Assembly: GCA_003538495.1 (NCBI GenBank)
Contig: DPSD01000663.1
Coordinates: forward strand, 973-8,467
Length of the DNA: 7,495 nt
Source of the DNA: Accumulibacter sp.
GTDB lineage: Bacteria > Pseudomonadota > Gammaproteobacteria > Burkholderiales > Rhodocyclaceae
Direction: 5' to 3'
Program-made: the position numbers and the translations under genes
Shown: positions 1-6,231 of the stretch, in pieces
Position numbering within the stretch: the stretch's first letter is position 1
How the letters are laid out: every line of letters starts with the position of its first letter
Notes under the pieces: generated by a model
What the model was told of the DNA's origin: nothing
What the model saw: the letters and a program-made list of their open reading frames with translations, nothing else
Databases searched by the model: none

Positions 1-2
1 GG

Positions 3-2660
3 CAGGGCACCGCGCCCTGGCAGCGGCCTTGGGAAGCGGGCGAGGCGGCTTCCCTACTCCCGATCAACCCGACCACCGGCAAGCGCTATCGCGGCATCAA
101 CGCCATCCAGTTGATGAGCCAGGGCCGCGTCGATCAACGCTGGCTGACCTACAAACAGGCCGTCGCTGCCGGCGCGCAGGTGCGCAAGGGCGAGCACGGT
201 ACGGCCATCCAGTACTGGAAGTTCAGCGAGGAAAACCTCCGCACCGACGAGAGCGGCAAGCCCGTCCTCGATGCCCAGGGCAAGCCGGTCAAGGCGGAAG
301 TGCGGCTGGAGCGACCGCGGGTGTTCTTTGCCACCGTGTTCAACGCCGAGCAGATCGACGGCCTGCCGCCGATGCAGCGCAGGGAACAGACCTGGAATGC
401 CGTCGAGCGCGCCGAAGCCATCTTGCTGGCGTCCGGCGCCGTGATCCAGCACGGTGGGCAGAACCGTGCCTTCTACCGCTTGCGGACCGACAGCATCCAC
501 CTTCCCGACAAGGGCCAGTTTCCCAGCGCCGACAACTATTACGCGATCGCACTGCACGAGCTCGGGCACTGGACTGGCCACCCATCACGCCTGGGCCGCG
601 ACCTGGCGCATCCTTTTGGCAGCGAGGGCTACGCCAAGGAAGAGCTGCGGGCCGAAATCGCCAGCATGATTCTGGGCGACGAACTCGGGATCGGCCACGA
701 TCCCGGCCAGCACGCGGCCTACGTCGGCACGTGGATCAATGTCCTGCGGGACGATCCGCTGGAGATTTTCCGTGCCGCAGCCGACGCCGAGAAGATCCAC
801 GGCTATGTGCTGGCCCTCGAACAGCAGCAGGTTCAAGAACAGACCAGCCAGCAGGCACAGACCCAGGACAGCGCACAGAATCAGGATAACGCAGAGAACC
901 ACGACAACACAGAGAATCAGGAGGCGGCCATGAAGAGCTTCACGCAGACCCCCGTGCTTCCGAGCACGGCGCTCGACTCAAGCGACGGCGCAACGGCAGT
1001 TGCCGACCCCCGTCACGACCCGATCAACCCGCACGAGCAAGCGGCCCGGCTGGCGAGAATCGAGGAAGAACGGGTGCGCCGCGACCCCAACAGCACCGAC
1101 GAGGACATTGCCGCCGCCCGAGAAGCGCGCAAGTCGGCCGACGTGGCCGCGCTCCTCAACGACAAGGACCTGCAACGGCAGATCACTGAACACGAACGCG
1201 AGCAGCAGACTACCCAGGCCGGTCAGGTAGACCAGGCCAGCCAGGCCAGCCAATCCAGCAAGATCTGGATCGACGTCCCCTATCCGCAGAAGGACGAGGC
1301 GAAAGCGCTGGGTGCGCGCTGGGATCGTCAGGAACAGTCCTGGTATGTCCCGGCCGGTGTGGATCCAGCCCCCTTTGCCCGATGGACGCCGGCGGCTGCT
1401 CCCCAGGCCCGGCCCAAGCAGTCGCCAGCCACCCCGCCGCGCCAGTATCTCGCCGTTCCCTACGGCGAACGCGTCGCCGCCAAGGCGGCCGGCGCCGTGT
1501 GGGACAAAGCCGCGAAGTCCTGGTACGCGGGGCCGAAAGTCGACATGACGAAGCTCAAGCGCTGGAAGCCCGAGAACGTGCCCACTCAGCAAGGCCCGGC
1601 GATGACGCCGAAGGACGAGTTCGCCGAGGCGCTGCGCTCAATCGGCTGTGTGGTGAGCGGCGAACACCCGATAATGGACGGCCAGAAGCACCGCATCAGC
1701 GTCGAAGGCGAGAAGCACAGCGAGAAATCCGGATCGGGCTTCTATGTCGGCCACCTGGATGGCCACCCCGCCGGTTACATGAAGAACAACAAGACCGGCG
1801 TCGACCTGAAGTGGAAGTCGAAGGGCTACGCCTTCGACCCCGAGCAGAAAGCCAGGATGCTCGCCGAGGCCGCCGAGAAGCTGCAGGCCCGAACCACCGA
1901 GCAAGAGCGGCTGCACGAGCAGACCGCACAGCGTGTCGTCCAGCAGATGACGAAGCTGCTGCCCGTCACCGAGCCGACCGCGTACATGAAAGCCAAGGGC
2001 ATCGAGCCACAACCCGGCGTCTTCACCGACCGCGAAGGCCAGAAGACCTACATCCCGGCCACCGACGTCGACGGCAAGCAATGGACGATGCAGTACATCC
2101 GGGAGGATGGCAGCAAGCGCTTCGCCAAGAACAGCCGCAAGGAGGTCTGTTTCCATGTGATCGGCGGCCTGGACGCGCTGGCCAAGGCGCCGGTCCTGGT
2201 CATCGGCGAAGGCTACGCCACCGCCGGTAGCCTGTCGCAGACGCTGGGCTTTGCGACCGTCGCCGCCTTCGACTCGGGGAACCTGATGCCCGTCGCCAAG
2301 GCCCTGCACGAGAAGTACCCGGACAAACCGATCGTGATCGCCGGCGACGACGACAAGCACCTGGAAGCCACTCAGGGCGTGAACCCCGGCCGCCGCAAGG
2401 CCGAAGAAGCCGCTCGGGCGGTCGGCGGCAAGCTGCTGCTGCCGATCTTCGCGCCCGGCGAGCAGGCCTCGAACCCGAAGGGCTTCACCGACTTCAATGA
2501 CCTGGCTACCAGGAGTGTGCTCGGACAGGAAGGTATTGCGCGGCAGGTTCGGTCGGTGGTTGAGGATGTGCTCGAACGGCAGCAGGGGCTGAGTGTCGAG
2601 GATCTGCAGCGTGGGCCAAGGCAGGAGCAGGCGGCGCGTCGGGTGGCGAAGGTCGGATGA
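3..2660 (+). CDS. ArdC / zincin / DUF5710 / Toprim primase-like protein of a conjugative element (5' end outside window)
   Basis: The frame is open from the first bases, and the residues before the first in-window start (GTAPWQRPW, LPINPTTGKRYRGINAIQ) are a typical ArdC N-terminal domain. The true start therefore lies outside the window, probably 20-30 codons upstream. Numbering 885 visible residues from nt 3: ArdC-type ssDNA-binding domain about 1-125; zincin peptidase domain about 150-270 with HELGH at 185-189, H193 and E218 as a candidate third ligand; Q/N-rich linker 275-310; DUF5710 repeats about 420-461 and 481-524, each ending in RW; primase-like region about 530-720; Toprim domain with EGYATA at 736-741, DDD at 782-784 and DFND at 830-833. 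EGYATA is known from plasmid primases such as RP4 TraC. Known members belong to plasmids and ICEs, where ArdC domains protect incoming single strands and primases prime them. I infer a role in establishing transferred DNA in the recipient. TTG 111 and ATG 114 are not credible starts. Confidence 0.88.
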   Translation, partial: QGTAPWQRPWEAGEAASLLPINPTTGKRYRGINAIQLMSQGRVDQRWLTYKQAVAAGAQVRKGEHGTAIQYWKFSEENLRTDESGKPVLDAQGKPVKAEVRLERPRVFFATVFNAEQIDGLPPMQRREQTWNAVERAEAILLASGAVIQHGGQNRAFYRLRTDSIHLPDKGQFPSADNYYAIALHELGHWTGHPSRLGRDLAHPFGSEGYAKEELRAEIASMILGDELGIGHDPGQHAAYVGTWINVLRDDPLEIFRAAADAEKIHGYVLALEQQQVQEQTSQQAQTQDSAQNQDNAENHDNTENQEAAMKSFTQTPVLPSTALDSSDGATAVADPRHDPINPHEQAARLARIEEERVRRDPNSTDEDIAAAREARKSADVAALLNDKDLQRQITEHEREQQTTQAGQVDQASQASQSSKIWIDVPYPQKDEAKALGARWDRQEQSWYVPAGVDPAPFARWTPAAAPQARPKQSPATPPRQYLAVPYGERVAAKAAGAVWDKAAKSWYAGPKVDMTKLKRWKPENVPTQQGPAMTPKDEFAEALRSIGCVVSGEHPIMDGQKHRISVEGEKHSEKSGSGFYVGHLDGHPAGYMKNNKTGVDLKWKSKGYAFDPEQKARMLAEAAEKLQARTTEQERLHEQTAQRVVQQMTKLLPVTEPTAYMKAKGIEPQPGVFTDREGQKTYIPATDVDGKQWTMQYIREDGSKRFAKNSRKEVCFHVIGGLDALAKAPVLVIGEGYATAGSLSQTLGFATVAAFDSGNLMPVAKALHEKYPDKPIVIAGDDDKHLEATQGVNPGRRKAEEAARAVGGKLLLPIFAPGEQASNPKGFTDFNDLATRSVLGQEGIARQVRSVVEDVLERQQGLSVEDLQRGPRQEQAARRVAKVG
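879..923 (+). repeat. Imperfect 18-bp tandem repeat in the Q/N-rich linker
   Basis: Two adjacent 18-nt units (879-896 and 897-914) encode NQDNAE and NHDNTE, followed by a half unit (915-923) encoding NQE. The stretch continues a glutamine-rich segment (from about 823) and separates the zincin domain from the C-terminal half. It is probably a flexible, length-variable interdomain linker. Confidence 0.6.
919..932 (+). promoter_or_regulatory. Internal ribosome-binding site and in-frame ATG inside the ArdC-primase gene
   Basis: AGGAGG at 919-924 matches the full Shine-Dalgarno core and is followed after 5 nt by ATG at 930-932, in the same frame as the large gene. Initiation here would give a 576-residue protein starting MKSFTQTP, which lacks the ArdC and zincin domains and keeps both DUF5710 repeats and the Toprim module. 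RP4 traC is known to make long and short primases from in-frame starts, so there is a precedent. In this stretch AGGAGG also encodes Q-E-A, so it could be chance within a CAG-rich linker. Use of the start is inference. Confidence 0.5.
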
Positions 2661-2706
2661 TCGTTGCGGCTGTTGTACTTCAATGAATCGAGCCGGGCCC
2701 ATTTCC

Positions 2707-2738
2707 TTGTTTCTGGCTCGTGCAGCAGCCAGAAACAA
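2707..2738. other. Perfect 12-bp inverted repeat (hairpin) directly after the HEPN stop codon
   Basis: TTGTTTCTGGCT (2707-2718) and AGCCAGAAACAA (2727-2738) are exact reverse complements around an 8-nt loop. The repeat touches the HEPN stop codon (2741-2739, read leftwards) and lies 46 nt after the stop of the ArdC-primase gene, so it separates two convergent genes. It could end transcripts from both sides or protect their 3' ends. There is no clear T-tract after the stem on either strand, so it is not a textbook intrinsic terminator. Confidence 0.45.
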
Positions 2739-3035
2739 TCAGGCTTCAACTGGGCCCAGCGCCTCCACCGCAGCCTGAAGTTCCTTGGCAACCGCAATCA
2801 GTTCCCGGATCAACGGCTCGTCTTCCTCATAGTCGCCATCGTAGAGGGCACGGTTACGCTTCTGGTGGCAGTTGTCGAGGAAACGCCACTTGGCTGCAGG
2901 CAAGGACACGGTGCTGCCGAGAATCTGGAAGACGATATGGCGGTTCTCCGATCGATACCCATGCCAGCGCAGAGCCGCCAAGGCGAGACTGTGTGCTGCG
3001 TCGTAGGCTAGGCTGAAGCGGCTTTCGGCGTTCAA

Positions 3036-3056
3036 CCTAGATTCCTCTGTTAAGCC
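3036..3056 (+). repeat. Left terminal inverted repeat of the MITE
   Basis: CCTAGATTCCTC is followed by TGTTAAGCC. Compared with the other end read inwards (CCTAGATTCCTC then AGTTGAAGCC), the first 12 bases are identical and the rest align with one substitution and one indel region. Confidence 0.8.
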
Positions 3057-3189
3057 TTGACCAGATTTGATGAAAGCCAGATTTGGCAGGGCTTTGCGGC
3101 CGATTTTAGCAACTGCGCCACAGTTCCTTTTGGGTGTCCTGGAGACATTCGAAAAATCCAATCTTCATAGCAACTTAGCTGCCATTCCT

Positions 3190-3211
3190 GGCTTCAACTG
3201 AGGAATCTAGG
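3190..3211 (-). repeat. Right terminal inverted repeat of the MITE
   Basis: Read inwards on the minus strand, this end is CCTAGATTCCTC followed by AGTTGAAGCC, the partner of the repeat at 3036-3056. The TTCAA duplication directly abuts it at 3212-3216. Confidence 0.8.
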
Positions 3212-3292
3212 TTCAATCCAGGGTTCTGTGCGTCCGGCAGTTTATTCCTGGCGGATCGGAGCAGTCCGTCGAACTCGGCCTGATCAGGGGGT

Positions 3293-3937
3293 TCAGCCTT
3301 GAGCTTGCCGATCTTCGCCAGATTCTGCAGAGTTTCCCGTGGGGAGGTCATTGTCGTCGCCGATGAGCATGATCTTTGGTTGCTGGACGATGCGGGTCAA
3401 GAAGTGGTTGTCGCTACGTAGCTTCTTCGAGAAATCTTCCGCTGCGTAGAGGGTTGGGTTCACCTTGCGACCCAGCACCTCCTCGGCCTTGGCCAGCACT
3501 TCGAAGAGATGACTGTAGCTCAAGCCCTTGGCGATGACCATGACGTCGATGTCACTCGCCGCCGTATCCGTGCCCTTGGCCACGGAACCATAGATGAAGG
3601 CGCAACGAACAAGATCGGCACACTCGGACAAGGCGGCACGCAGGACATCGGCCAGCCCGAAGGTCTTGAAGACGATCCCCCGGAGTTCCGTGAAGATCGG
3701 CGATTTCCGGTTGGCCTGGTAGTGTTTCTGTCGGCCGATGGGAGTCATGGTGATCAGACCGGAGGAGGTCATTCGTTCCAGTTCACGCTGCAGCGCGCCG
3801 CGCCCGGTCAAGGCAAGCTTTGCAATTTCGTTGGCGTAGAAAGATCGGTCCGGTTGACCAAATAACAGACCAAGCACCCGCTGCTGGCCTCCAGAGAAAA
3901 GCACATCTGAAATCGACACAGAGTCTTTATTCCCCAT
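3293..3937 (-). CDS. Winged-helix / minimal nucleotidyltransferase (MNT) protein, antitoxin-like regulator
   Basis: I chose ATG 3937 (MGNKDSVSIS, 214 residues) because the winged-helix domain begins soon after it. A longer frame from 3988 would place the likely operator inside the coding region. Residues about 12-78 form a winged helix (QQRVLGLLFGQPDRSFYANE, then RGALQRELERM and a wing around GRQKHYQAN). Residues 110-135 hold the polymerase-beta-type nucleotidyltransferase signature GS (117-118) ... DID (129-131). The later VNPTLY segment shows no obvious third catalytic Asp. The fold suggests a DNA-binding regulator that can also transfer nucleotides. In MntA/HepT pairs the MNT partner is known to modify and neutralise the HEPN protein; the same role is inferred here. 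Its 3' end overlaps the HEPN start by 59 nt, so both were probably made from one transcript and autoregulated. This gene looks intact although its partner is broken. Confidence 0.85.
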   Translation of the reverse strand: MGNKDSVSISDVLFSGGQQRVLGLLFGQPDRSFYANEIAKLALTGRGALQRELERMTSSGLITMTPIGRQKHYQANRKSPIFTELRGIVFKTFGLADVLRAALSECADLVRCAFIYGSVAKGTDTAASDIDVMVIAKGLSYSHLFEVLAKAEEVLGRKVNPTLYAAEDFSKKLRSDNHFLTRIVQQPKIMLIGDDNDLPTGNSAESGEDRQAQG

Positions 3938-3970
3938 AATGGGTACTATCGTACCTGATCTGGGGATCAG
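3933..3970. promoter_or_regulatory. Cluster of three dyads around the MNT start, candidate operator
   Basis: Three short perfect dyads lie almost end to end: CCCAT-A-ATGGG (3933-3943, covering the MNT start codon), GGTAC-TATC-GTACC (3942-3955) and CTGATC-TGGG-GATCAG (3955-3970). The middle one, just upstream of the start, is the best candidate binding site for the winged-helix domain. No strong -35/-10 pair is evident, so the promoter itself is not assigned. Confidence 0.45.
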
Positions 3971-4118
3971 CGCGCTCACTGTGGGCAAGGCTTGTTCCCC
4001 TCTATGGGGCTTGGCGACCCCAATTCAGGGGATTTCTTATCCTTATCCTTCAGAAGGCTCGGGGTAAAGGGTTGCGCCCATGACCAGGGCGCGCGTCCCG
4101 CAGCCAGCAGGCATTGAT

Positions 4119-4148
4119 GCCACAACTGTATGGACGTACAGTTGTGGC
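4119..4148. repeat. Perfect 12-bp hairpin upstream of the IS91 transposase
   Basis: GCCACAACTGTA (4119-4130) and TACAGTTGTGGC (4137-4148) are exact reverse complements with a 6-nt loop (TGGACG). The structure lies 26 nt before the preferred transposase start and covers an alternative ATG at 4130. It could be a termination-end (terIS) palindrome, an operator, or a structure that limits transposase translation. The sequence alone does not decide. Confidence 0.6.
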
Positions 4149-5630
4149 CTCTCGATTGCCCGACTCGTATCCCCATGTCTGCCGCCTGTGCCCCTGCTCG
4201 CACTGCCGTCTATCGCCGTCGCCGGCCCGAACGTACCGTGCTCTATCGCACCGTGCAAACCCACCTCGCCACCTGGCTCGAACTCTCCTGCGATAGCCGC
4301 CAGGGCGCTTCCGGCCCAGCCCATGTCGAACGCGAGTTCCGCCGCTATCTCGAATGCGGGATCCTCGCGCATGGCTTTGCCCGCGCGCGATGCGCCGAGT
4401 GCGGTCACGATTTTCTCATTGCCTGGTCGTGCAAGGGCCGTGGTGTCTGTCCGGCTTGCAACACCCGGCGAATGGTCGAAACCGCCGCCCATCTGGCCGA
4501 CCACGTTTTCCCGCGACTGCCGGTCCGCCAGTGGGTGTTGTCGGTTCCGAAGCGGCTGCGTTATCACCTCGAACACGATCCGGCGATCGAAACGCTGGCG
4601 CTGCGCATTTTTCTGAGCGTCGTGGAACAAGCCTTGCGCCGCGCCTGCCCGGCTGCGGGCCCCGATTCCCGGATCGGCGCGGTGGCCTTCATCCACCGCT
4701 TTGGCGCGCTGCTCAATCCGCATGAGCACTTCCACTGCCTCGTCAGCGAGGGCGTTTTCGAGGCTGACACCTCGGGAGCCGCGACCTTTCATGAAAGCCG
4801 TGCCCCCGACCAGAAGCGGCTCGACGAAGTCCACGCCAAGGTCCGCCGCCGTCTGCTGCGCGCGCTGACCCGGCGCGGTGTGCTTGAGCCGGAAGACGCC
4901 GAGACGATGGCAAACTGGGCGCATGGTGGCGGCTTCTCGCTCGACGCCAGCGTGCGCATCGAAGGCGCCGACCGCCAGGGCCTGGAACGGCTGTTGCGCT
5001 ACTGCGCTCGACCGGCCTTCGCTCTGGAGCGTTTGCGTGAAATCGACGCCGAACACCTGGTCTACGAGAGCGTCAAGCCCGGTCCCGGCGGCAGCGTCCG
5101 CTGGATGCTCACGCCGCTCGAACGGTTCGAGCGTCTGGCGGCGCTGATTCCGCCGCCGCGCCGACATCGGCATCGGTACTACGGCGTACTGGCACCCAAC
5201 GCCCCGCTACGCGCACAGGTCACCGCGCTTGCCGGCGTGCCGGACAGTACGCCGCGGTCAGCAGCGACTGACCCAACTGATCCACCTGAGCCCATCGCCA
5301 CGACCGCTCCGCCGATCAACACGCCCAGCCCCTCGTCCATGGGGACAGAGGAAGCACGGGGAGAAGAGGAAGCGCTCCTGCGTCGCGCCGCCCGCTACGC
5401 CTGGGCGCTGTTGCTCGCGCGGATCGATGAGGTCTTTCCGCTCGTCTGCCCGCGCTGCGGCGGCGAGAGGCGAATCATCGCCTTCCTCACCAACGCCGGC
5501 GCCATGCGCGACATCCTGACCCCTATCGGCGAGCCCACATCGCCGCCACCCCTGATGCCCGCCCGTGCGCCGCCGCTCTGGGAGAGGCAGGACGCCACCA
5601 TGGGCGAGGACGACCCACAGCTCGCATACG
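4119..5630 (+). mobile_element. IS91-family element, 3' end probably lost (both boundaries approximate)
   Basis: The element is defined by its HUH transposase gene. The left boundary is not visible as a repeat, because IS91 elements make no target duplication and have no long matching inverted repeats; I set it at the hairpin upstream of the gene. On the right, transposase-like sequence gives way to proB-like sequence between about 5610 and 5632, so the origin end (oriIS), expected downstream of the gene, seems to be missing. If so, the copy is stranded. Confidence 0.5.
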
Positions 5631-5698
5631 TTTGCTGCTGCACATCGTCGACCTTGCTCCACCCGGCCCGGATGCCAATCCAATCAGCGATTGCCTGA
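4175..5698 (+). CDS. IS91-family HUH rolling-circle transposase, C-terminus apparently replaced
   Basis: I chose ATG 4175 ([14 protein letters not shown]) because family proteins begin in this way; the frame is also open from ATG 4130, but those 15 extra residues lie in the upstream hairpin region. There are 507 residues. A cysteine cluster (C73, C76, C86, C92, C95) forms the N-terminal zinc-binding region. The HUH motif is HEHFHC (183-188), after [11 protein letters not shown]. The likely catalytic tyrosine is Y276 in LLRYCARP, with no second tyrosine near it. A second CPRC motif lies near the C-terminus. The enzyme would nick one strand and move the element by rolling-circle transposition, inserting at a short target. 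The family-like tail PARAPPLWE runs to about GEDDPQ. The last roughly 25 residues ([10 protein letters not shown]...) look like read-through into the proB remnant, so the native C-terminus is probably lost. The gene may still encode an intact catalytic core. No good ribosome-binding site is visible. Confidence 0.85.
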   Translation: MSAACAPARTAVYRRRRPERTVLYRTVQTHLATWLELSCDSRQGASGPAHVEREFRRYLECGILAHGFARARCAECGHDFLIAWSCKGRGVCPACNTRRMVETAAHLADHVFPRLPVRQWVLSVPKRLRYHLEHDPAIETLALRIFLSVVEQALRRACPAAGPDSRIGAVAFIHRFGALLNPHEHFHCLVSEGVFEADTSGAATFHESRAPDQKRLDEVHAKVRRRLLRALTRRGVLEPEDAETMANWAHGGGFSLDASVRIEGADRQGLERLLRYCARPAFALERLREIDAEHLVYESVKPGPGGSVRWMLTPLERFERLAALIPPPRRHRHRYYGVLAPNAPLRAQVTALAGVPDSTPRSAATDPTDPPEPIATTAPPINTPSPSSMGTEEARGEEEALLRRAARYAWALLLARIDEVFPLVCPRCGGERRIIAFLTNAGAMRDILTPIGEPTSPPPLMPARAPPLWERQDATMGEDDPQLAYVCCCTSSTLLHPARMPIQSAIA

Positions 5699-6226
5699 CC
5701 GTTGTCAGCGAACTCTCGAAGCCATGGCCGGCGGTGCCGGCACGCAGTTCGGCAAGGGCGGCATGATCACCAAGGTGATTGCCGCCAAACGCGCGGCGCG
5801 CAGCGGTGCTCACATCGTCATCGCCAGTGGCCGCGAACCGGATGTGATGTTGCGAGTGGCGCGCGGCAAGCCGCTCGGCACGCTCCTGGTATCGGAAACG
5901 CAAGCACTCACGGCGCGCAAGCAATGACTCGCCGACCACCTTCAGCTCAACGGCAAGCTGACTCTGGATAGCGGCGCCATCCGTGCACTGCGGGACGGAA
6001 GGAGCCTGCTGCCGATCGGGGTCATTGCCGTCCACGGCGAGTTTGAACGCGGCGCGGCCGTGGCTTGCGTCTCCAGCGACGGTCGGGAGATTGCCCGCGG
6101 CCTGGCCAACTACGGCAGCAGCGACTCGCGGCGCATTGCGCGCCGCGCCAGCCAGGACATAGAAGACATCCTCGGCAACATCGACGACCGGAGATCATTC
6201 ATCGCGACAACCTAATTCTCACCTAG
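5632..6226 (+). pseudogene. proB: 3' remnant of proB, glutamate 5-kinase, with two frameshifts and a stop
   Basis: ProB phosphorylates glutamate in the first step of proline synthesis. This fragment keeps the end of the kinase domain and the PUA domain, in three reading frames. Frame 1 (from 5632) shows PDANPI and VVSELS. Frame 3 (from about 5718) gives [28 protein letters not shown] and ARKQ, then TGA at 5925-5927 where the family has a conserved Trp, then LADHLQ, SLLPIG and ARGLANY. The C-terminal [10 protein letters not shown] with stop at 6224-6226 is in frame 2. The first shift, at about 5712-5718, fits a small deletion after GAACTCTC; the last fits a 1-nt deletion between 6187 and 6188. 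Roughly the N-terminal half is absent, replaced by the IS91 transposase. This copy cannot make a working kinase. A proline prototroph would need an intact proB elsewhere, unless this was the only copy. Confidence 0.85.
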
Positions 6227-6231
6227 TTGTC

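Larger units (their letters stand above)
3036..3211. mobile_element. 176-bp MITE with IS1380-type ends, inserted in the HEPN gene
   Basis: The element begins CCTAGATTCCTC (3036-3047) and ends GAGGAATCTAGG (3200-3211), a perfect 12-bp terminal inverted repeat that extends imperfectly to about 21-22 bp. It is flanked by identical TTCAA at 3031-3035 and 3212-3216, a 5-bp target-site duplication. The inside is too short for a transposase and shows no recognisable one, so it must be mobilised in trans. ISEcp1, of the IS1380 family, is known to have ends starting CCTAGATTC and to make 5-bp duplications, so I assign the element to that family by its ends. The host gene frame is restored exactly by precise removal, which confirms the boundaries independently. 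Confidence 0.85.
2739..3351 (-). pseudogene. HEPN-domain protein, partner of the MNT gene, split by a 176-bp MITE
   Basis: Read leftwards, the frame begins at ATG 3351-3349 (MTSPRETLQNLAKIGKLKAE) and runs to L46 in codon GGA-TTG, where the MITE enters. After the element the same frame resumes (LNAESRFSLAYDAAHSLA) and ends at 2739. Removing the element plus one 5-bp duplication (181 bp) gives exactly 144 codons, a 143-residue all-helical HEPN-type protein. As it stands, the first part reads into the element and stops at 3177-3175 after 58 residues. The second part is open from a TTG at 3161 inside the element (140 residues, 42 of them from the element). The restored protein has KRNRALYDGD at 104-113: R105 is followed by Y110 where many HEPN RNases have the His of R-x4-H, so RNase activity is uncertain even when intact. 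The start overlaps the 3' end of the MNT gene by 59 nt in another frame, which indicates an operon. In related pairs HEPN is the toxin and MNT the antitoxin; that role is inferred here. Confidence 0.87.

Noticed and set aside
29..889. Plus-strand frame of 286 codons overlapping the ArdC-primase gene
   Set aside because: It is out of frame with the ArdC/zincin motifs, and its Arg/Pro-rich translation is typical of a shifted frame.
1638..2738. Long minus-strand open frame (366 codons) opposite the primase half
   Set aside because: It is antisense to a protein with clear domain motifs, in GC-rich DNA where such shadows are common, and its translation shows no recognisable domain.
2707..2738. 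Calling the hairpin a standard intrinsic terminator
   Set aside because: No run of T follows the stem on either strand, so I list it only as a hairpin.
3036..3161. A natural N-terminus for HEPN at TTG 3161
   Set aside because: The first 42 codons are MITE sequence. The real N-terminus is at 3351 and joins perfectly when the element is removed.
3989..4118. A small gene or RNA between the MNT promoter and the IS91 hairpin
   Set aside because: Only about 130 bp with short C/G dyads (for example CCCCTCTATGGGG) and no convincing start site, frame or RNA fold.
4130..4174. IS91 transposase start at ATG 4130
   Set aside because: That ATG straddles the loop of the 12-bp hairpin, and the extra residues are unlike the family N-terminus, which begins MSAA... 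at 4175.
4043..5173. Long minus-strand open frame (376 codons) opposite the IS91 transposase
   Set aside because: The plus strand carries zinc-binding cysteines and an HUH motif; the minus frame is a codon-bias shadow without motifs.
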